A stretch of 64,000 nt of DNA from positions 1 to 64,000 of the forward strand of contig JACJZB010000009.1 in the NCBI GenBank assembly GCA_020635815.1, written 5' to 3'. The notes beneath the pieces were generated by a model. That model was not told the DNA's origin and searched no databases. It saw only the letters and a program-made list of their open reading frames with translations. Positions 1 to 9,517 of the stretch are shown here, piece by piece (the stretch's first letter is position 1; every line of letters starts with the position of its first letter). Position numbers and translations under genes: made by a program. The DNA is from Flavobacteriales bacterium. Its GTDB lineage: Bacteria > Bacteroidota > Bacteroidia > Flavobacteriales_E > Vicingaceae.

Positions 1-1
1 G

Positions 2-106
2 GGTCGTTCTTATCTTTCCATTTTAGTATTGTGGGATATTAACGAAACTGAAGATTCGTTTTACCCTAACCCAATTATTAGAGCAGGTATCGCTATTGGA
101 TTGTAA
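2..106 (+). CDS. C-terminal end of a probable outer-membrane or surface protein (partial)
   Basis: Only the last 34 codons lie in the window; the gene starts upstream. The tail has a run of alternating hydrophobic residues and ends in IRAGIAIGL before the TAA stop, a pattern compatible with a final beta strand of an outer-membrane barrel. That reading is an inference from a very short stretch. No T9SS sorting signature is visible in the part present. Confidence 0.5.
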   Translation, partial: GRSYLSILVLWDINETEDSFYPNPIIRAGIAIGL

Positions 107-184
107 CCTTTTATAAATCAGAATAATATTTTTTTTCATTAAGTAAAATCTGCTTACCTTTATTAAGTTAAAGATGAATCATTT

Positions 185-3184
185 ATGAAAAAAATTACAA
201 CCCTTTTTTTGATTTTTATTGTGTTGTTCACTCAAGCACAAAAATTACCAACTAATATTTACCAAAGTGAGTTTGATGCTGCTTACCAACAATACCCTAA
301 CGTTCCTCGTGGAGTTTTAGAAGCAGTATCTTACACCATGACACGGTTTCAGCATTTAACAAATACACCCGAAAGTTGTACAGGCATTCCTAAAACTTAT
401 GGTGTAATGGGATTAACATTGGATGGTAAAAACTATTTCAACAACAATTTAAATTATATTTCGCAAGTTTCGGGAATTAGTATTAACGATATCTTAACCA
501 GCCCCGCACAAAATATTTTAGCTTTTGCAGCAGCTTACAATCATCAATTAACTTTGTTGAGCCCTTTTAAATATCAAGAACAAAATATAGCACATATTTT
601 AACTCAATTAAGTGAATTGCCAAACGATAATGTAAAACAAGATTTTGCTTTAAATTCACATTTGTATTCTGTTTTATCATTTATGAACGATGTTAAAATG
701 CAAGAAGCTTATCATTTTTCTAACCCAAATTATGATTTAGAAATTGTTTTTGGACAAACGAATTTGAGTGTGCTGAAATCGGCAAAAGTAACCATGAATA
801 ACCAGCATGTTGAAGGAGAAGGAAATAATACCTATCAACAATCTAATCTATCAAAGAAGTCAACAGATTATCCACCAGCAATAGAAGATTTGACTACTTG
901 TAACTTTAGTTCTAGAAACGGTACTCCTATCTCAGCTGTAACAGTTCATACCATACAGGGTACTTATGCAGGAGCAATTTCATGGGCTCATAATTGCACA
1001 GTTCCAGCAAATGTTTCTTATCATTACGTACTTCGTTCAAGTGATGGGCAAGTTACTCAGGTAGTTCTCGAAAGCGATAAGGCTTGGCATGTAGGTTCAG
1101 AAAATCCATATACAATAGGTATGGAACATGAAGGGTATGTTGATGACCCAGTATGGTACACAACTGAAATGTATCAATCCTCAGCAGATGTAGTTAGAGA
1201 TATTACACAGAGTGGTTATGGAATAAACCCATTAAGAACAGTTTATTTTCCTTGGGCTCCAACAACAAACTATAATTCAGCAGGAATACCGGGTAGTTGT
1301 GTGAAAATTAAAGGACATCAGCATTATCCTAATCAAACGCATACAGACCCCGGAGCTAATTGGGATTGGGATTATTATTATAAATTAATAAATGCTCCAA
1401 CTACTTCAACTACCACGAATACAAATTCTTCAGGAACAACTTACGATTCTGGAGGAAGTACGGGAAATTATGGTAATGATGAAAGAACCTTGTTTCTAAT
1501 ACAACCAACAAACGCTCAGTCGATTACATTAACAGTTAACCAATTTGATGTAGAATCTACTTGGGATTATTTATACATTTATGAAGGAACTTCTGTTTAC
1601 GGTAATAGAATTGGAATCTATACAGGGACTACAATTCCTTCTACTATTAATGTTAATAATAGTGCAGTTTTAATTGAGTTTCGTTCTGATTGTGCATCAA
1701 CTAATCCGGGTTATAGCATTAGTTGGGATGCGGTTACTGCAGATGCAGTTTCACCTAGCACTTCAGTTTCTGCTCCTACCAATTGGGTAACGAGTAATTT
1801 TACAGCAAATTTTACTGATACTGATAATTCAGGAGGTAGTGGTATTCAAAAAAGTTATTATCAGGTAATCGATTTTGATGGTACAGAATGGCGAGCAAAT
1901 GCAAATAATGGTTTTTTTGCAGATAATTTTGATGTTGCTATTCATCCTGAATGGGACACTATTGTTGGAAATTGGACCATAAATACCAATGCACTTTATC
2001 AATCTAATGAAGCTGCATCTAACACTAATATTTCGGCTTACCTTAATCAAAGTTTGTCTAACAGGTATTTATATCAAATTAAAGCAAAAATCGATGGTTC
2101 TGGAACTACAAGAAGAGCAGGGTTTCACTTTTTTGCTGATAGTGATACGTTAACCAATAGAGGAAATTCTTATTTTGTTTGGTTTAGAGTTGACGATGCT
2201 AAATTGCAGATTTACAAAGTTGTTAATGATGTGTTTGGCTCGCCAGTAGTAGATATGCCTTTTACAACAGTTGCAGGGCAACTTTATGATTATAAAATTA
2301 TTTACGATAGAATTTTGGGTAAAATTATTTTATATAGAAATGATACGTTTATAACTTCATGGACTGACAGCTCACCAATAGCAACAGGCGACTATATTTC
2401 ATTTAGAACTGGAAACGCTAACATGTCGGTAACAGAGTTAAAAGTGTATCGTTCTCGTTATCCATCAGTAACTGTTACAGTAGGACCGAATGGAGATATT
2501 CGTTATCAAAACCCAAACCCATCAACACCGAGTGGTAAAATAAAGTCTATTGTAGATGATAATGCAAATAATATTTCTACTATAGCTCAAGAGCTTGTAA
2601 ATGTAGATTGGACGCCTCCAACAAATTACCAAATTAATGATGGAGTTGCTTTAGATATTGATACAACTTACGTAAACACCCAATTAGATGCGAATTGGAA
2701 TACTGCTACAGATATTAACTCAGGAGTAGTTTCATACTCTTATGCAATAGGTACAACGCCTGGTGATAGCGATGTTGTTGGCTGGACGAATAATGGATTA
2801 AATACGACTTTCAACGCAAGTAGTTTATCATTAACTAATTTACAAGATTATTATACCTCAGTACGTTCAGTAAATGCTGCGGGGCTAGATACAGCAGTAG
2901 TTAGTAATGGTGTGTGGGTAGTTATAACAACTGGTATAAATAACATTGAGAACACTAACTTTTTAGTTTATCCAAATCCATTTAATAATGAATTACTTGT
3001 ACAAACTAGTGAAACTGGTAAGGTTCAAATAAAATTTACAGATATAACTGGACGATTAATCTTTGATAAACCATTTCAAGCCTCAGGAGGTAAAATCAGA
3101 ATTGATTTAACTTCATACCAATTACCATCAGGTAATTATCATATCCAATTGAATAATGAAACCATTTCATTGATTAAAAACTAA
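185..3184 (+). CDS. Secreted N-acetylmuramoyl-L-alanine amidase with CUB-like, lectin-like and T9SS sorting domains
   Basis: The product probably cleaves the amide bond between muramic acid and the stem peptide of peptidoglycan outside the cell. Residues 1-19 form a signal peptide. An alpha-helical region of unknown role spans about 24-180. An Amidase_2/AmpD-like domain lies at about 245-402, with likely zinc ligands H255, H378 and D388 and a catalytic-type Glu at E314 (IGMEHEG). A CUB-like domain follows at about 418-518, then a module at about 522-898 holding an Ig-like segment, a concanavalin/LamG-like fold and a fibronectin-like end. The last 75 residues are a type A T9SS sorting domain (YPNPFNNELLV). 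Only 3 bases separate it from the next gene, so the two are probably co-transcribed. The module at 522-898 is almost identical to that of the neighbour. Confidence 0.88.
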   Translation: MKKITTLFLIFIVLFTQAQKLPTNIYQSEFDAAYQQYPNVPRGVLEAVSYTMTRFQHLTNTPESCTGIPKTYGVMGLTLDGKNYFNNNLNYISQVSGISINDILTSPAQNILAFAAAYNHQLTLLSPFKYQEQNIAHILTQLSELPNDNVKQDFALNSHLYSVLSFMNDVKMQEAYHFSNPNYDLEIVFGQTNLSVLKSAKVTMNNQHVEGEGNNTYQQSNLSKKSTDYPPAIEDLTTCNFSSRNGTPISAVTVHTIQGTYAGAISWAHNCTVPANVSYHYVLRSSDGQVTQVVLESDKAWHVGSENPYTIGMEHEGYVDDPVWYTTEMYQSSADVVRDITQSGYGINPLRTVYFPWAPTTNYNSAGIPGSCVKIKGHQHYPNQTHTDPGANWDWDYYYKLINAPTTSTTTNTNSSGTTYDSGGSTGNYGNDERTLFLIQPTNAQSITLTVNQFDVESTWDYLYIYEGTSVYGNRIGIYTGTTIPSTINVNNSAVLIEFRSDCASTNPGYSISWDAVTADAVSPSTSVSAPTNWVTSNFTANFTDTDNSGGSGIQKSYYQVIDFDGTEWRANANNGFFADNFDVAIHPEWDTIVGNWTINTNALYQSNEAASNTNISAYLNQSLSNRYLYQIKAKIDGSGTTRRAGFHFFADSDTLTNRGNSYFVWFRVDDAKLQIYKVVNDVFGSPVVDMPFTTVAGQLYDYKIIYDRILGKIILYRNDTFITSWTDSSPIATGDYISFRTGNANMSVTELKVYRSRYPSVTVTVGPNGDIRYQNPNPSTPSGKIKSIVDDNANNISTIAQELVNVDWTPPTNYQINDGVALDIDTTYVNTQLDANWNTATDINSGVVSYSYAIGTTPGDSDVVGWTNNGLNTTFNASSLSLTNLQDYYTSVRSVNAAGLDTAVVSNGVWVVITTGINNIENTNFLVYPNPFNNELLVQTSETGKVQIKFTDITGRLIFDKPFQASGGKIRIDLTSYQLPSGNYHIQLNNETISLIKN
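1749..2880 (+). repeat. Copy 1 of a 1.13 kb near-identical module shared by two adjacent genes
   Basis: This block matches 4701-5832 at a constant offset of 2952 bases. By eye I find only four mismatches, at 1810, 2806, 2807 and 2814, leaving 995 bases in a row without a difference (1811-2805). It encodes the Ig-like, LamG-like and fibronectin-like module. Confidence 0.95.
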
Positions 3185-3187
3185 CCC

Positions 3188-6136
3188 ATGATTAAAGATA
3201 TATTAGTTGTCATATTTGTAAGTTGTATTGCATTAAGTTTAAAAGCACAACATACTTCAATTCATCAACAACAATTAGATTATTACAATAGTTTAGGTAA
3301 TGCTGATGCGAGTTATTACGAAAAGAATACTACAGCTGCTCCAAATACTACTATTACAAAAAAAACAGGGTGTACTTTAAATAAGACAGTTTATGGGTGG
3401 CATCCTTACTGGGTTGGTAATGCTTATTTAAATTACGATTGGGATTTATTAAGTCACTTTTCATTTTTTAGTTATGAAGTAGATGCTGCCACGGGTAATG
3501 CAAACTCAACTCATGGTTGGGCAACTAGTGCTGCGGTTGATGCTGCTTTAGCTTCAGGAAACACAAAAGTTACTCTAACAGTTACTTTGTTTTCTGGGCA
3601 CGCTACTTTCTTTAACAGTTCAACTGCTCAACAAACCTTAATTACGAATCTGATTAACTTAATTCAATCGAGAGGAGCTCATGGGGTAAATATTGATATA
3701 GAAGGCTTACCATCAGCTTACAAAACCGATTTCACCAACTTTATGGTAAGCTTAGCAAATCAAATGCATGCTGCTATTCCAAATTCTGAAGTAAGCACCG
3801 TTTTATATGCGGTAGATTGGAATAATGTATTTGATTTTGCGGGTATGGGTTCGGCAGTAGATCAATTCATAATTATGGGTTATGATTATTATTGGTCGGG
3901 TAGTGCTAATTCAGGTCCTAATGACCCACTTTATCATTTTGATGTTTCATACAATTATAGTCTTTCGAGATCAATTACCTATTATTTAAATAAAGGTTGC
4001 CCGAAAGATAAATTGATTTTAGGCTTGCCTTATTATGGTAGAGAATGGAGCACTTCTTCGGCAACAATTCCATCTTCGACCACAGCCTCAGGAAATGCAA
4101 GAATTTATAATGATGTAAAAGACAATGTTTCTGGGAATTATTCTCCAGCAAATTACTCTTTCGATGCGGATAGCTATTCTGACATTTATGTGTTTAATAA
4201 TGGAACACAAAAACAATGTTTTATTTCGTTGGAAAACAATATAATTAAAAGATTAGAACACATTAATACAACAGGAATAGGAGGAATGGGAATTTGGGCT
4301 TTAGGTTATGATGATGGTTATACTGAATTGTGGGATGCAATTGAGAATAACATGACCGATTGTTTTACAAATCCATGCAGTGGTACAATACACGATTTTG
4401 GAGGGCCAACAAAAAACTATTACGATAATGAAAATTATACGTGGACTATTGCACCGACTGGAGCAACAAGTATTCAACTAACATTTACATCATTTGATGT
4501 TGAAAATAATTTTGACTTCTTGTACATTTATGATGGACCAACAAGTGCTTCGCCACAAATTGCAGGAAGCCCATTTACAGGAACTACATTACCCCCTGTT
4601 TTTAATTCAACTACAGGAGCAATAACCTTTAAGTTTACATCAGATAATGCAACAACAAAACCTGGGTTTAACGCCAACTATATTTGTAGTGTTGACAATA
4701 TTTCACCTAGCACTTCAGTTTCTGCTCCTACCAATTGGGTAACGAGTAATTTTACAGCAAACTTTACTGATACTGATAATTCAGGAGGTAGTGGTATTCA
4801 AAAAAGTTATTATCAGGTAATCGATTTTGATGGTACAGAATGGCGAGCAAATGCAAATAATGGTTTTTTTGCAGATAATTTTGATGTTGCTATTCATCCT
4901 GAATGGGACACTATTGTTGGAAATTGGACCATAAATACCAATGCACTTTATCAATCTAATGAAGCTGCATCTAACACTAATATTTCGGCTTACCTTAATC
5001 AAAGTTTGTCTAACAGGTATTTATATCAAATTAAAGCAAAAATCGATGGTTCTGGAACTACAAGAAGAGCAGGGTTTCACTTTTTTGCTGATAGTGATAC
5101 GTTAACCAATAGAGGAAATTCTTATTTTGTTTGGTTTAGAGTTGACGATGCTAAATTGCAGATTTACAAAGTTGTTAATGATGTGTTTGGCTCGCCAGTA
5201 GTAGATATGCCTTTTACAACAGTTGCAGGGCAACTTTATGATTATAAAATTATTTACGATAGAATTTTGGGTAAAATTATTTTATATAGAAATGATACGT
5301 TTATAACTTCATGGACTGACAGCTCACCAATAGCAACAGGCGACTATATTTCATTTAGAACTGGAAACGCTAACATGTCGGTAACAGAGTTAAAAGTGTA
5401 TCGTTCTCGTTATCCATCAGTAACTGTTACAGTAGGACCGAATGGAGATATTCGTTATCAAAACCCAAACCCATCAACACCGAGTGGTAAAATAAAGTCT
5501 ATTGTAGATGATAATGCAAATAATATTTCTACTATAGCTCAAGAGCTTGTAAATGTAGATTGGACGCCTCCAACAAATTACCAAATTAATGATGGAGTTG
5601 CTTTAGATATTGATACAACTTACGTAAACACCCAATTAGATGCGAATTGGAATACTGCTACAGATATTAACTCAGGAGTAGTTTCATACTCTTATGCAAT
5701 AGGTACAACGCCTGGTGATAGCGATGTTGTTGGCTGGACGAATAATGGATTAAATACTGCTTTCAGCGCAAGTAGTTTATCATTAACTAATTTACAAGAT
5801 TATTATACCTCAGTACGTTCAGTAAATGCTGCTGGTATAGACACAACGGTGATTAGTAATGGAGTTTGGGTGGTTTTACCTACTGGTATAAATAACATTG
5901 AGAACACTCTTTTTGTAGTCTATCCAAATCCAACTAACAATAGCATAAACGTAGTATTTGATGATAGCCAAAAAAGAGAGTTGAGTATTGTAAATATTGC
6001 GGGTCAAACTATCATCAATCAAATGATAACAACTAAACAAGCAACTTTAAATGTAGCTGAATTAGCAACAGGAGTTTACTTTTTAGAAGTGAAAACAAAT
6101 AACGATTTAAAAACCGTTAAGTTGATTAAGCAATAG
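3188..6136 (+). CDS. Secreted GH18-family glycosidase with CUB-like, lectin-like and T9SS sorting domains
   Basis: The product is a predicted extracellular glycoside hydrolase of the chitinase/spore-peptidoglycan hydrolase family GH18. Residues 1-21 are a signal peptide. The TIM-barrel domain covers about 66-390; its catalytic strand reads GVNIDIEG with the acid/base Glu at E172, while the first Asp of the usual DxxDxDxE is replaced by the sequence AHGVN. The motif MGYDYYW and the late strand GIGGMGIWALGYDDG are typical of the family. A CUB-like domain lies at about 395-505. The near-identical shared module covers about 505-882, and a type A T9SS sorting domain ends the protein (VYPNPTNNS to KLIKQ). 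Substrate could be chitin, peptidoglycan or another beta-1,4-GlcNAc polymer; pairing with the amidase favours cell-wall material. Confidence 0.87.
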   Translation: MIKDILVVIFVSCIALSLKAQHTSIHQQQLDYYNSLGNADASYYEKNTTAAPNTTITKKTGCTLNKTVYGWHPYWVGNAYLNYDWDLLSHFSFFSYEVDAATGNANSTHGWATSAAVDAALASGNTKVTLTVTLFSGHATFFNSSTAQQTLITNLINLIQSRGAHGVNIDIEGLPSAYKTDFTNFMVSLANQMHAAIPNSEVSTVLYAVDWNNVFDFAGMGSAVDQFIIMGYDYYWSGSANSGPNDPLYHFDVSYNYSLSRSITYYLNKGCPKDKLILGLPYYGREWSTSSATIPSSTTASGNARIYNDVKDNVSGNYSPANYSFDADSYSDIYVFNNGTQKQCFISLENNIIKRLEHINTTGIGGMGIWALGYDDGYTELWDAIENNMTDCFTNPCSGTIHDFGGPTKNYYDNENYTWTIAPTGATSIQLTFTSFDVENNFDFLYIYDGPTSASPQIAGSPFTGTTLPPVFNSTTGAITFKFTSDNATTKPGFNANYICSVDNISPSTSVSAPTNWVTSNFTANFTDTDNSGGSGIQKSYYQVIDFDGTEWRANANNGFFADNFDVAIHPEWDTIVGNWTINTNALYQSNEAASNTNISAYLNQSLSNRYLYQIKAKIDGSGTTRRAGFHFFADSDTLTNRGNSYFVWFRVDDAKLQIYKVVNDVFGSPVVDMPFTTVAGQLYDYKIIYDRILGKIILYRNDTFITSWTDSSPIATGDYISFRTGNANMSVTELKVYRSRYPSVTVTVGPNGDIRYQNPNPSTPSGKIKSIVDDNANNISTIAQELVNVDWTPPTNYQINDGVALDIDTTYVNTQLDANWNTATDINSGVVSYSYAIGTTPGDSDVVGWTNNGLNTAFSASSLSLTNLQDYYTSVRSVNAAGIDTTVISNGVWVVLPTGINNIENTLFVVYPNPTNNSINVVFDDSQKRELSIVNIAGQTIINQMITTKQATLNVAELATGVYFLEVKTNNDLKTVKLIKQ
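4701..5832 (+). repeat. Copy 2 of the 1.13 kb near-identical module
   Basis: It is the direct repeat of 1749-2880. The flanking CUB-like domains are only distantly alike, so the identity is limited to the module. A further short matching stretch encoding TGINNIENT follows at about 5881-5907. Confidence 0.95.
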
Positions 6137-6142
6137 TTTTTT

Positions 6143-6261
6143 TGTCACATCGAGTGTCAGGCTGTTATTCTGAGTAAGTTTTTGGAAGCGTGATGTATCG
6201 AGATGTAGAAAAAAATGGTTCTCAATACTTCTCGATAAAAATCGGGAAACTCGAACTGACA
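6143..6261. repeat. Bacteroidota interspersed repeat with inverted ends (TGTCAC..CGAG type)
   Basis: The segment starts TGTCACATCGAGTG and ends ACTCGAACTGACA, with internal CGAGATGTAG and ACTTCTCGAT. Related sequence occurs at 39328-39449. Elements of this kind are common between genes in this phylum; that last statement is general knowledge and was not checked here. Confidence 0.7.
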
Positions 6262-6340
6262 TTCTTTTCTTTCAGTTTAATAATTGCAATCATAAGTTCA
6301 TTTAAATTGCATTACATTTGTCGCACTAAAAAAACGACTT

Positions 6341-6970
6341 ATGTACAATCACCCTATTGTGGCTGAAACTATTTCGGCTAGTATTGTTGCAAAAGGATAT
6401 GCTGTTGTAGATAATTTATTACCTGAAGCTGAGTTACAGCAAATACAATTACGTTTTGAAGAATTACAACAAGAAGATGAATTCTTAAAAGCTGGGATTG
6501 GAAAACAAATACACTTTACGATTGATAATACGGTAAGAGGAGATTTTATTCGATGGATAGATACGAGTGATGAAACTGCTCCAGTATTTAAACTTTTCGA
6601 GTACGTTAACGAATTGGTAACAAACCTAAACCGAACTTGTTTTTTAGGTATAAAAGATTACGAAACGCATTATGCTTTTTATCCTAAAGGGAAAGGTTAC
6701 CAAATGCACCGAGATCGGTTTAAAACAAACCCGCATCGTATTGTTTCATTTGTATTTTATTTAAACGAAAATTGGCAGCAAGGCGATGGCGGAGAATTGG
6801 TTTTGTATAATGAAGAAAAAGAAGCCATAGAAACCATTGCTCCCAAAGCAAATAGGTTGGCTGTATTTTTAAGCGAAACTTTACACGAAGTTAAAAGTTG
6901 TAATACCGAACGAAGAAGTATTACAGGGTGGTTATTAGATGTGCCTACAGAATTAACTTTTTTGGGGTGA
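6341..6970 (+). CDS. 2-oxoglutarate/Fe(II)-dependent oxygenase of the prolyl-4-hydroxylase type
   Basis: The 209-residue cytoplasmic protein shows the double-stranded beta-helix facial triad: H123 and D125 in YQMHRDRF and distal H182 in LHEVKSC, with R192 as the expected 2-oxoglutarate-binding Arg. The strand FVFYLNENWQQGDGGEL is typical of the P4Hc/SM-20 family. The substrate is not predictable from sequence; bacterial members hydroxylate proteins or small molecules. It stands alone, behind a repeat and followed by a strong hairpin terminator, so it is probably monocistronic. Confidence 0.85.
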   Translation: MYNHPIVAETISASIVAKGYAVVDNLLPEAELQQIQLRFEELQQEDEFLKAGIGKQIHFTIDNTVRGDFIRWIDTSDETAPVFKLFEYVNELVTNLNRTCFLGIKDYETHYAFYPKGKGYQMHRDRFKTNPHRIVSFVFYLNENWQQGDGGELVLYNEEKEAIETIAPKANRLAVFLSETLHEVKSCNTERRSITGWLLDVPTELTFLG

Positions 6971-6997
6971 TGGTTTAGTTAAAAACCCTTTCTATTT

Positions 6998-7034
6998 CTA
7001 AGCGTAGTTTACAACTACGCTTAGCTTATTTTTT
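6998..7034 (+). terminator. Rho-independent terminator after the 2OG oxygenase gene
   Basis: A perfect 12-base-pair hairpin (arms CTAAGCGTAGTT and AACTACGCTTAG, three-base loop) at 6998-7024 is followed by CTTATTTTTT. Confidence 0.85.
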
Positions 7035-7092
7035 CATATTCTACGTCAGAAGGGGTGATGATACTGTATTTAGAATGTTGTAAATCATTCTT

Positions 7093-7386
7093 TTATTTTA
7101 AAATAATATTTTTCAAATCTTGTCTTCCGATTATTGCCATAATTTCAACCGTATTGTCATTTACTTTATAATAGATACTATCAGAGCCACAAACACAACG
7201 TCTGTAACCTGCTTTTATGAAGTCAACTGATTCAAATGAAAATGGTTGTTGAGCAATAATATCGAAATACTCAAAAAATGAATTAAAATATTTGTCAGCT
7301 TGTATTGTTCCAAACTTCTTGATTCCGAAATGATGAATTCTTATTAGGTCTTCTTTAGCAACATTACTTAACCTATATTTAGCCAT
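7093..7386 (-). CDS. ParE/RelE-family toxin
   Basis: The 97-residue protein has the ParE/RelE layout: an N-terminal AKEDLIRIHHFGIKKFG helix pair, then the YRRCVCGSDSIYYKV and VEIMAIIGRQD strands typical of type II toxins of the plasmid-stabilisation family. ParE members poison DNA gyrase and RelE members cut mRNA; the sequence cannot separate these with certainty, although the IIGRQD ending is seen mostly in ParE. Its start overlaps the antitoxin stop by 8 bases, as expected for a coupled toxin-antitoxin pair. Confidence 0.85.
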   Translation of the reverse strand: MAKYRLSNVAKEDLIRIHHFGIKKFGTIQADKYFNSFFEYFDIIAQQPFSFESVDFIKAGYRRCVCGSDSIYYKVNDNTVEIMAIIGRQDLKNIILK

Positions 7387-7618
7387 TAAGTAAAGATTTT
7401 GATTGAGCTAATATTTGTTCTTTACTATCATTAGTAAACCCGCTACTTTCAGCTTTTTCTAATTTAGAACTTATCCAATCAATTTGTAATTGTTGTTTTC
7501 TAGCTTGTCGTATTAAATCATTTACAAGCTCACTTTTACTTGAATATTCTTTATTATCAACTTGATGTTTTAACCATTCATCATTTGGTTCTGTAAATGA
7601 AATGCTTTGTCGTGCCAT
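7379..7618 (-). CDS. ParD-like ribbon-helix-helix antitoxin
   Basis: The product is the cognate antitoxin: an N-terminal ribbon-helix-helix (ARQSISFTEPNDEWLK, then SSKSELVNDLIRQAR) that should bind DNA, and a C-terminal helix for toxin neutralisation. I chose the ATG at 7618, giving 79 residues. An upstream in-frame ATG at 7645 lies inside the operator palindrome and would add nine residues not seen in the family. The pair is probably autoregulated through that palindrome. Confidence 0.82.
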   Translation of the reverse strand: MARQSISFTEPNDEWLKHQVDNKEYSSKSELVNDLIRQARKQQLQIDWISSKLEKAESSGFTNDSKEQILAQSKSLLNG

Positions 7619-7629
7619 AATATTAAGTT

Positions 7630-7665
7630 TGGTGTAAATATACACCAGATATGCGTAATAAACAA
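7630..7665 (-). promoter_or_regulatory. Promoter and overlapping operator of the toxin-antitoxin operon
   Basis: Read on the minus strand there is a TTG (7665-7663), a 20-base spacer and TATATTTA (7642-7635), matching the Bacteroidota TTG-N20-TAnnTTTG pattern. An 18-base near-perfect palindrome, TGGTGTAAATATACACCA at 7630-7647, covers the -7 element, which is where an autorepressing ParD would bind. Confidence 0.65.
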
Positions 7666-7748
7666 ATAACAGAATAATTAAATGATTTTAGTTTAAAGAC
7701 TTATTTTTGCTAAACTACACGATGTAAGTTGTGTTTGTTCAGATGTAT

Positions 7749-8186
7749 CTATTCGTTTGTTTTATAAGCAGCATAGGAAAATCTTCTATGGTTTGAAGCA
7801 TTTGGGTGATTCGTTTCTAAGATTACTGAATAAATAACCCTTTCTTCTCCATCCGCTTCAAATTTTATTTTATCCTTAAAAACATCATCTAAATAATAGA
7901 GCCTAAAAATATAGTTCTTACAAATTAATTTATTGTTTTCATCTGCTTTGATATTTTGCCAGTAATCTTCATTTTCTACTGGAGAATTTGCTATGTTGAA
8001 CCTATAAATTTCCCCATTCTCCATAAGCTTTATTGTATGTTTATCTATGACTAGTTTTCCTTCCCAATCTCCTTTATATAAAGTAGAATCATTTTCAATT
8101 ACTCTTAAACTATATAAATGGTAGGTTTCTTGAGAGTAGCATGTTATAGTGAAAAGAATTAGTATTGCGGTTATTAGTTTACTCAT
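7749..8186 (-). CDS. Small secreted protein of unknown function
   Basis: I do not recognise a family. The ATG at 8186 gives a good signal peptide (MSKLITAILILFTITCYSQ) followed by about 125 residues rich in short beta-strand-like stretches, with the tail ending in YAAYKTNE. A start at 8213 is also open but would put nine charged residues in front of the signal and overlap the upstream gene by 17 bases. It is the last gene of a two-gene minus-strand string with the 387-codon gene, 10 bases upstream. Confidence 0.65.
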   Translation of the reverse strand: MSKLITAILILFTITCYSQETYHLYSLRVIENDSTLYKGDWEGKLVIDKHTIKLMENGEIYRFNIANSPVENEDYWQNIKADENNKLICKNYIFRLYYLDDVFKDKIKFEADGEERVIYSVILETNHPNASNHRRFSYAAYKTNE

Positions 8187-8196
8187 ATCTTTAATT

Positions 8197-9360
8197 CTAA
8201 AATACGTTTTCATTTTTTGCTTCTTTTTTTTCTGTTATATCCTTTGGTATTAATTTATAATTCTTCAATAACCATTTCAATGGTCCAACTAGTTTATTTC
8301 TTTCAGCTATTTTAATAAAAGAATAATAATTTTCTGGACTGTAATACCTTTTAAGAAGTTTTGATTTTTCTCTTCTATCTATTCTTGAATAGTTAATACT
8401 CCATAACATCAAATTTTCTTTAAATGTAGATAAATTGTCATAGTAATATGTTCTCATTTTTTGAAAGTCATAGGCAGTTTTGTGAGTTTCATCCTGTATT
8501 TTATGGTTATAAAAAACCTTGTGATACCTTTTTGTTTGCTTTAATTCTGGTGGAGTTACTTTGAATTCTGGGAATAGCCAAGTATTTGTATAACTTTTTG
8601 AAATAGATGTGTGATCTCTATTTTCCATTGTTTCTTTAAACTCAGCCTCCATCATTTCTGTCGCTTTTAATTCGTCCTGATAATTCTCAATTGCTTCTAA
8701 ATCTATAGCGTTTAAATATTCAAAGTCATCTATTAATGTTTGATTCATAACTTCAAAATTAGAATCGTAGTCTATCATCCAACCGACTAAATCAGCTCTT
8801 CTATTTCTCAATGTGTCTTTGTCATAATTTAATTTTACCCAATTTGTAATAATTTCTGATTTTACTGGATATTTCAATACTCTATTTAGAATCAATTCTG
8901 ATTCAAATGCATTATCACACAACCATTGAATAGCTTCGTTATTTAAAGGTAACTGAAAGAGCATACTATTACATATTCTCTTTGCTTCTAAGCTTTGCTT
9001 ATTAGTCAAAGGTGTGTTTTTCTCGAAACACCTTTTAAAGAGCTTAAACAAACTTATCCTTAGTTCTTTTGACGGCTTGTTAACTTTGAGAAATCTATAG
9101 TAACTTACGTTTACATCCTCTTTAAATCCGTACCTTTTTATTAATTGTATAATTGATATTCTACTTATTCTTTCTTTAGTATCCCAAGTATCATTAGATA
9201 GTTTAATTAAAGATGTTAAGACGTTTAAATTAAATTGGTAGAAAGGTAGTTCTGCTCTGAATTTTAAAAAATCCTTATAACTAGTAATTAAATCATCCTT
9301 GGGAAATGGATTTTCCAATTTGGTTATTGTATTTCGGATTTCTATAGTTTTTTTATTCAT
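8197..9360 (-). CDS. Hypothetical cytoplasmic protein, 387 residues
   Basis: The protein has no signal peptide or membrane segment and no motif that I recognise. It is rich in Lys, Glu, Asn and Tyr, largely helical in appearance, and has a conspicuous charged, aromatic centre (KRYHKVFYNHKI, then YDFQKMRTYYYDNL). Its length and uninterrupted frame argue for a real gene. Repeat proteins of helical pairs or a phage/defence accessory protein are possible, but nothing in the sequence decides this. It is probably co-transcribed with the secreted protein gene downstream. Confidence 0.6.
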   Translation of the reverse strand: MNKKTIEIRNTITKLENPFPKDDLITSYKDFLKFRAELPFYQFNLNVLTSLIKLSNDTWDTKERISRISIIQLIKRYGFKEDVNVSYYRFLKVNKPSKELRISLFKLFKRCFEKNTPLTNKQSLEAKRICNSMLFQLPLNNEAIQWLCDNAFESELILNRVLKYPVKSEIITNWVKLNYDKDTLRNRRADLVGWMIDYDSNFEVMNQTLIDDFEYLNAIDLEAIENYQDELKATEMMEAEFKETMENRDHTSISKSYTNTWLFPEFKVTPPELKQTKRYHKVFYNHKIQDETHKTAYDFQKMRTYYYDNLSTFKENLMLWSINYSRIDRREKSKLLKRYYSPENYYSFIKIAERNKLVGPLKWLLKNYKLIPKDITEKKEAKNENVF

Positions 9361-9517
9361 AGAAGAGAACTTCTTAAAGTTAAACGTGACTTTCTTTGAT
9401 TTGTTATATAATTATTAGGGTTTTATCGCTAAGAAGGCAATCTATAAATATATAGGGAAAACCAAATTGTAGAACTTAATCAATAAGTTTGGTGCGTAGA
9501 TGGTGTTTATATCTGTT

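Noticed and set aside
1829..5002. Identical 73-codon minus-strand frames inside the two hydrolase genes
   Set aside because: They are antisense shadows of the duplicated module and are identical only because the module is.
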